Assembly: GCA_022426245.1 (NCBI GenBank)
Contig: JAKMDW010000026.1
Coordinates: forward strand, 1 to 45,961
Reading direction: 5' to 3'
Length of the DNA stretch: 45,961 bases
From: Alphaproteobacteria bacterium
Lineage (GTDB): Bacteria; Pseudomonadota; Alphaproteobacteria; RS24
Of this stretch, positions 44,813 to 45,961 are shown one piece after another. The position numbers and the translations under genes are program-made. Position 1 is the stretch's first letter. Every line of letters starts with the position of its first letter. A model generated the notes under the pieces. That model worked only from the letters and a program-made list of their open reading frames with translations. It had not been told where the DNA came from and ran no database searches.

Positions 44813-45532
44813 ATGTTGTTTAGAGTAATGATTGTTCTGCTTGCGATGACCGGCTTTGCCCGGGCGCAAGCCGTATGGGTCGATTATGCTTGGGCCGTTG
44901 AACCGGCCAAAGAAAATCGCTTTTTCGCGGCCGTTGATAAATTCACGAGCTCCGATGCGTTCAAAGATTTTGAAGGCCGGATGCTGATCAACGCCCACGC
45001 CGCCAATGGCGCTCAACCGCAAAACTTCTCATTCGCCGTTATCTATGAAGATTTGGCGACATTTGAAGCGCGCCAAGCGCAACTGAACGGAACAGCCGAT
45101 TGGGATCGTTTCCGCAAAGCCTTGGCTGCCAATGGCGCTTTGGTCAACGAAACGGTTTACACCCATGTCAAAGGCTGGGGCGAAATCAACAATGAGAGCT
45201 TTGCTTGGGAAGGTGCCGCCGCGCGCGTGACTAACCCGCAAAACTATGTTGCCCGCCTAAGCCGCTTGATGGATTCAAACATCATGGCCGATGCGCCATT
45301 ATCCATCGACGTATGGCGTGTAACAGCCGGCGGCGCGCCGGGCGTTAGCCATATTGTCGTCTTTGGCGGCAATAGCTGGTCGGAAATCGAAAACTTCCGC
45401 GCCGAGTCGGCAAAGAATCCGGATTTCGTCGCGGCGATTGCCGGTATGGCGAAGGTTCGCACTCTGCTGGGTGCGCTTTGGACTCGCACGGCAGCGAGCT
45501 ATGGCCCGCTTGATTTGAACAGTCTGCGTTAA
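44813..45532 (+). CDS. Exported protein, possibly tandem ferredoxin-like (dimeric alpha-beta barrel) domains
   Basis: A 239-residue protein with a signal peptide MLFRVMIVLLAMTGFARAQA. AAGGAG precedes the ATG. The mature part seems to fall into two related halves: the first has YAWAVEPAKENRFFAAVDKF and a hydrophobic strand FSFAVIYEDLATFEAR, the second LSIDVWRVTAGG and SHIVVFGGNSWSEIENFRAES. Alternating strands and helices with this spacing resemble dimeric alpha-beta barrel proteins (ABM, YCII-type), but this is a low-certainty impression. It ends just before a strong terminator. It is probably coexpressed with the upstream membrane protein. Confidence 0.72.
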   Translation: MLFRVMIVLLAMTGFARAQAVWVDYAWAVEPAKENRFFAAVDKFTSSDAFKDFEGRMLINAHAANGAQPQNFSFAVIYEDLATFEARQAQLNGTADWDRFRKALAANGALVNETVYTHVKGWGEINNESFAWEGAAARVTNPQNYVARLSRLMDSNIMADAPLSIDVWRVTAGGAPGVSHIVVFGGNSWSEIENFRAESAKNPDFVAAIAGMAKVRTLLGALWTRTAASYGPLDLNSLR

Positions 45533-45552
45533 ACCAAAACCACAAAAAAATG

Positions 45553-45583
45553 AAACGGGCGCGTGATGACCATGCGCCCGTTT
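45553..45583. terminator. Strong terminator hairpin, probably bidirectional
   Basis: A 13-pair stem, 45553-45565 with 45571-45583 (core ACGGGCGC/GCGCCCGT, one G-U pair), closes a five-base loop. T6 follows on the plus strand and A7 precedes it, which gives a T-tract on the minus strand too. It lies between convergent genes ending at 45532 and 45608, so it can serve both. Confidence 0.88.
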
Positions 45584-45607
45584 TTTGTTTCATAGCTTGC
45601 GGGCGGT

Positions 45608-45955
45608 TCAGTCGCCCCACGCTCCGTGAAACTCAAACACGACAGCTTCTTCATCACCGACAACCCAGCCATCATGACCCGGCGCGATAGAATAGGCATC
45701 GCCTTCCGAATAGGTCATTTCCGTGCCGTCATCGTGACGCGCCGCGACCGTGCCTTTAACAACGACGCCCAAATGTTTTGCCTGACAGCTGTCTGTGCCA
45801 ACGGTCGGCTTAATATCTTCCGACCATTTCCAGCCCGGCTTTAGGGTCAACTTCATCACACGCTGCCCGCCAATATTCAGCGTCTCAACGCGCGCATTAT
45901 TCGGCTCATTCACGTCACCGTCAGTGGCAAAGTTTTTTACTTCAATAGAATCCAT
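45608..45955 (-). CDS. Small cupin-domain protein
   Basis: A 115-residue single-domain cupin. The strand pattern includes KLTLKPGWKWSED, then KHLGVVVKGTVAARHDDG, and GDAYSIAPGHDGWVVGDE, corresponding to the two cupin motifs. The first motif lacks the usual H-x-H: one His (KHLGVV) is seen, so metal binding may be altered. It might be a sugar or small-molecule binding or isomerase-type protein. The start at 45955 lies at the window edge, so upstream elements cannot be seen. Confidence 0.75.
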   Translation of the reverse strand: MDSIEVKNFATDGDVNEPNNARVETLNIGGQRVMKLTLKPGWKWSEDIKPTVGTDSCQAKHLGVVVKGTVAARHDDGTEMTYSEGDAYSIAPGHDGWVVGDEEAVVFEFHGAWGD

Positions 45956-45961
45956 AACATT

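Overview
The window looks like a chromosomal segment of an alphaproteobacterium, probably a marine or other aquatic heterotroph. The arguments are the guaB / RsmB-like methyltransferase / guaA operon, a complete Liv-type ABC transporter carrying its own acyl-CoA ligase, a CYP153-type P450, many glutathione S-transferase-like and acyl-CoA synthetase genes, and fairly GC-rich, tightly packed genes with frequent 1-4 nt overlaps. I cannot name a genus. No rRNA, tRNA, IS element or CRISPR array is visible, and no gene-free stretch exceeds about 270 bases.

Layout. (1) 1-1617: edge of an integrative element inserted at the 3' end of guaA, visibly more AT-rich than the rest, with a tyrosine recombinase, a cut-off lipoprotein gene and short repeats between int and guaA. 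(2) 1618-8416, minus strand: purine operon guaB-rsmB-like-TPR-guaA, and a ppx/gppA-like gene overlapping rlmE. (3) 8417-12476, plus strand: structured leader and metY (O-acetylhomoserine sulfhydrylase), a small membrane protein, a fatty acid desaturase and a CYP153-like alkane/fatty-acid hydroxylase preceded by a palindrome. (4) 12488-22890: sugar region. A Gfo/Idh/MocA-aldo/keto reductase fusion converges on a GH3 glycosidase. Divergent from GH3 is a six-gene operon: GH4 glycosidase, fatty acid hydroxylase-like protein, Gfo/Idh/MocA oxidoreductase, aldo/keto reductase, SsuD-like flavin monooxygenase, Mak-like ROK hexokinase. (5) 22901-27774, minus: DadA-like oxidase, membrane protein, AlkB-type repair dioxygenase, GST and a FATP-like acyl-CoA synthetase. 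(6) 27894-35258: GST-like protein, SDR, LolA-like protein, DUF442 protein, amidase, aldehyde dehydrogenase, MFS transporter. (7) 35430-36701: a second P450 with a duplicated ribosome-binding region. (8) 36797-43328, minus: livH-livM-livG-livF-acyl-CoA ligase-livK. (9) 43465-45955: a winged-helix-like regulator divergent from a membrane protein/secreted protein pair, a strong terminator, and a cupin.

The most interesting system is the operon at 16956-22890. Its monooxygenase keeps all the residues I recall as sulfonate-binding in SsuD, and it sits between an aldo/keto reductase and a hexokinase, next to two NAD-dependent oxidoreductase-type genes, one a GH4 glycosidase. This is the enzyme order expected for oxidative desulfonation of a sulfosugar such as sulfoquinovose: release from the glycoside, monooxygenation to sulfite and 6-oxo-glucose, reduction to glucose, phosphorylation. 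It has no classical GH31 sulfoquinovosidase and no local transporter or flavin reductase. This is inference from motifs and context, not a demonstrated pathway.
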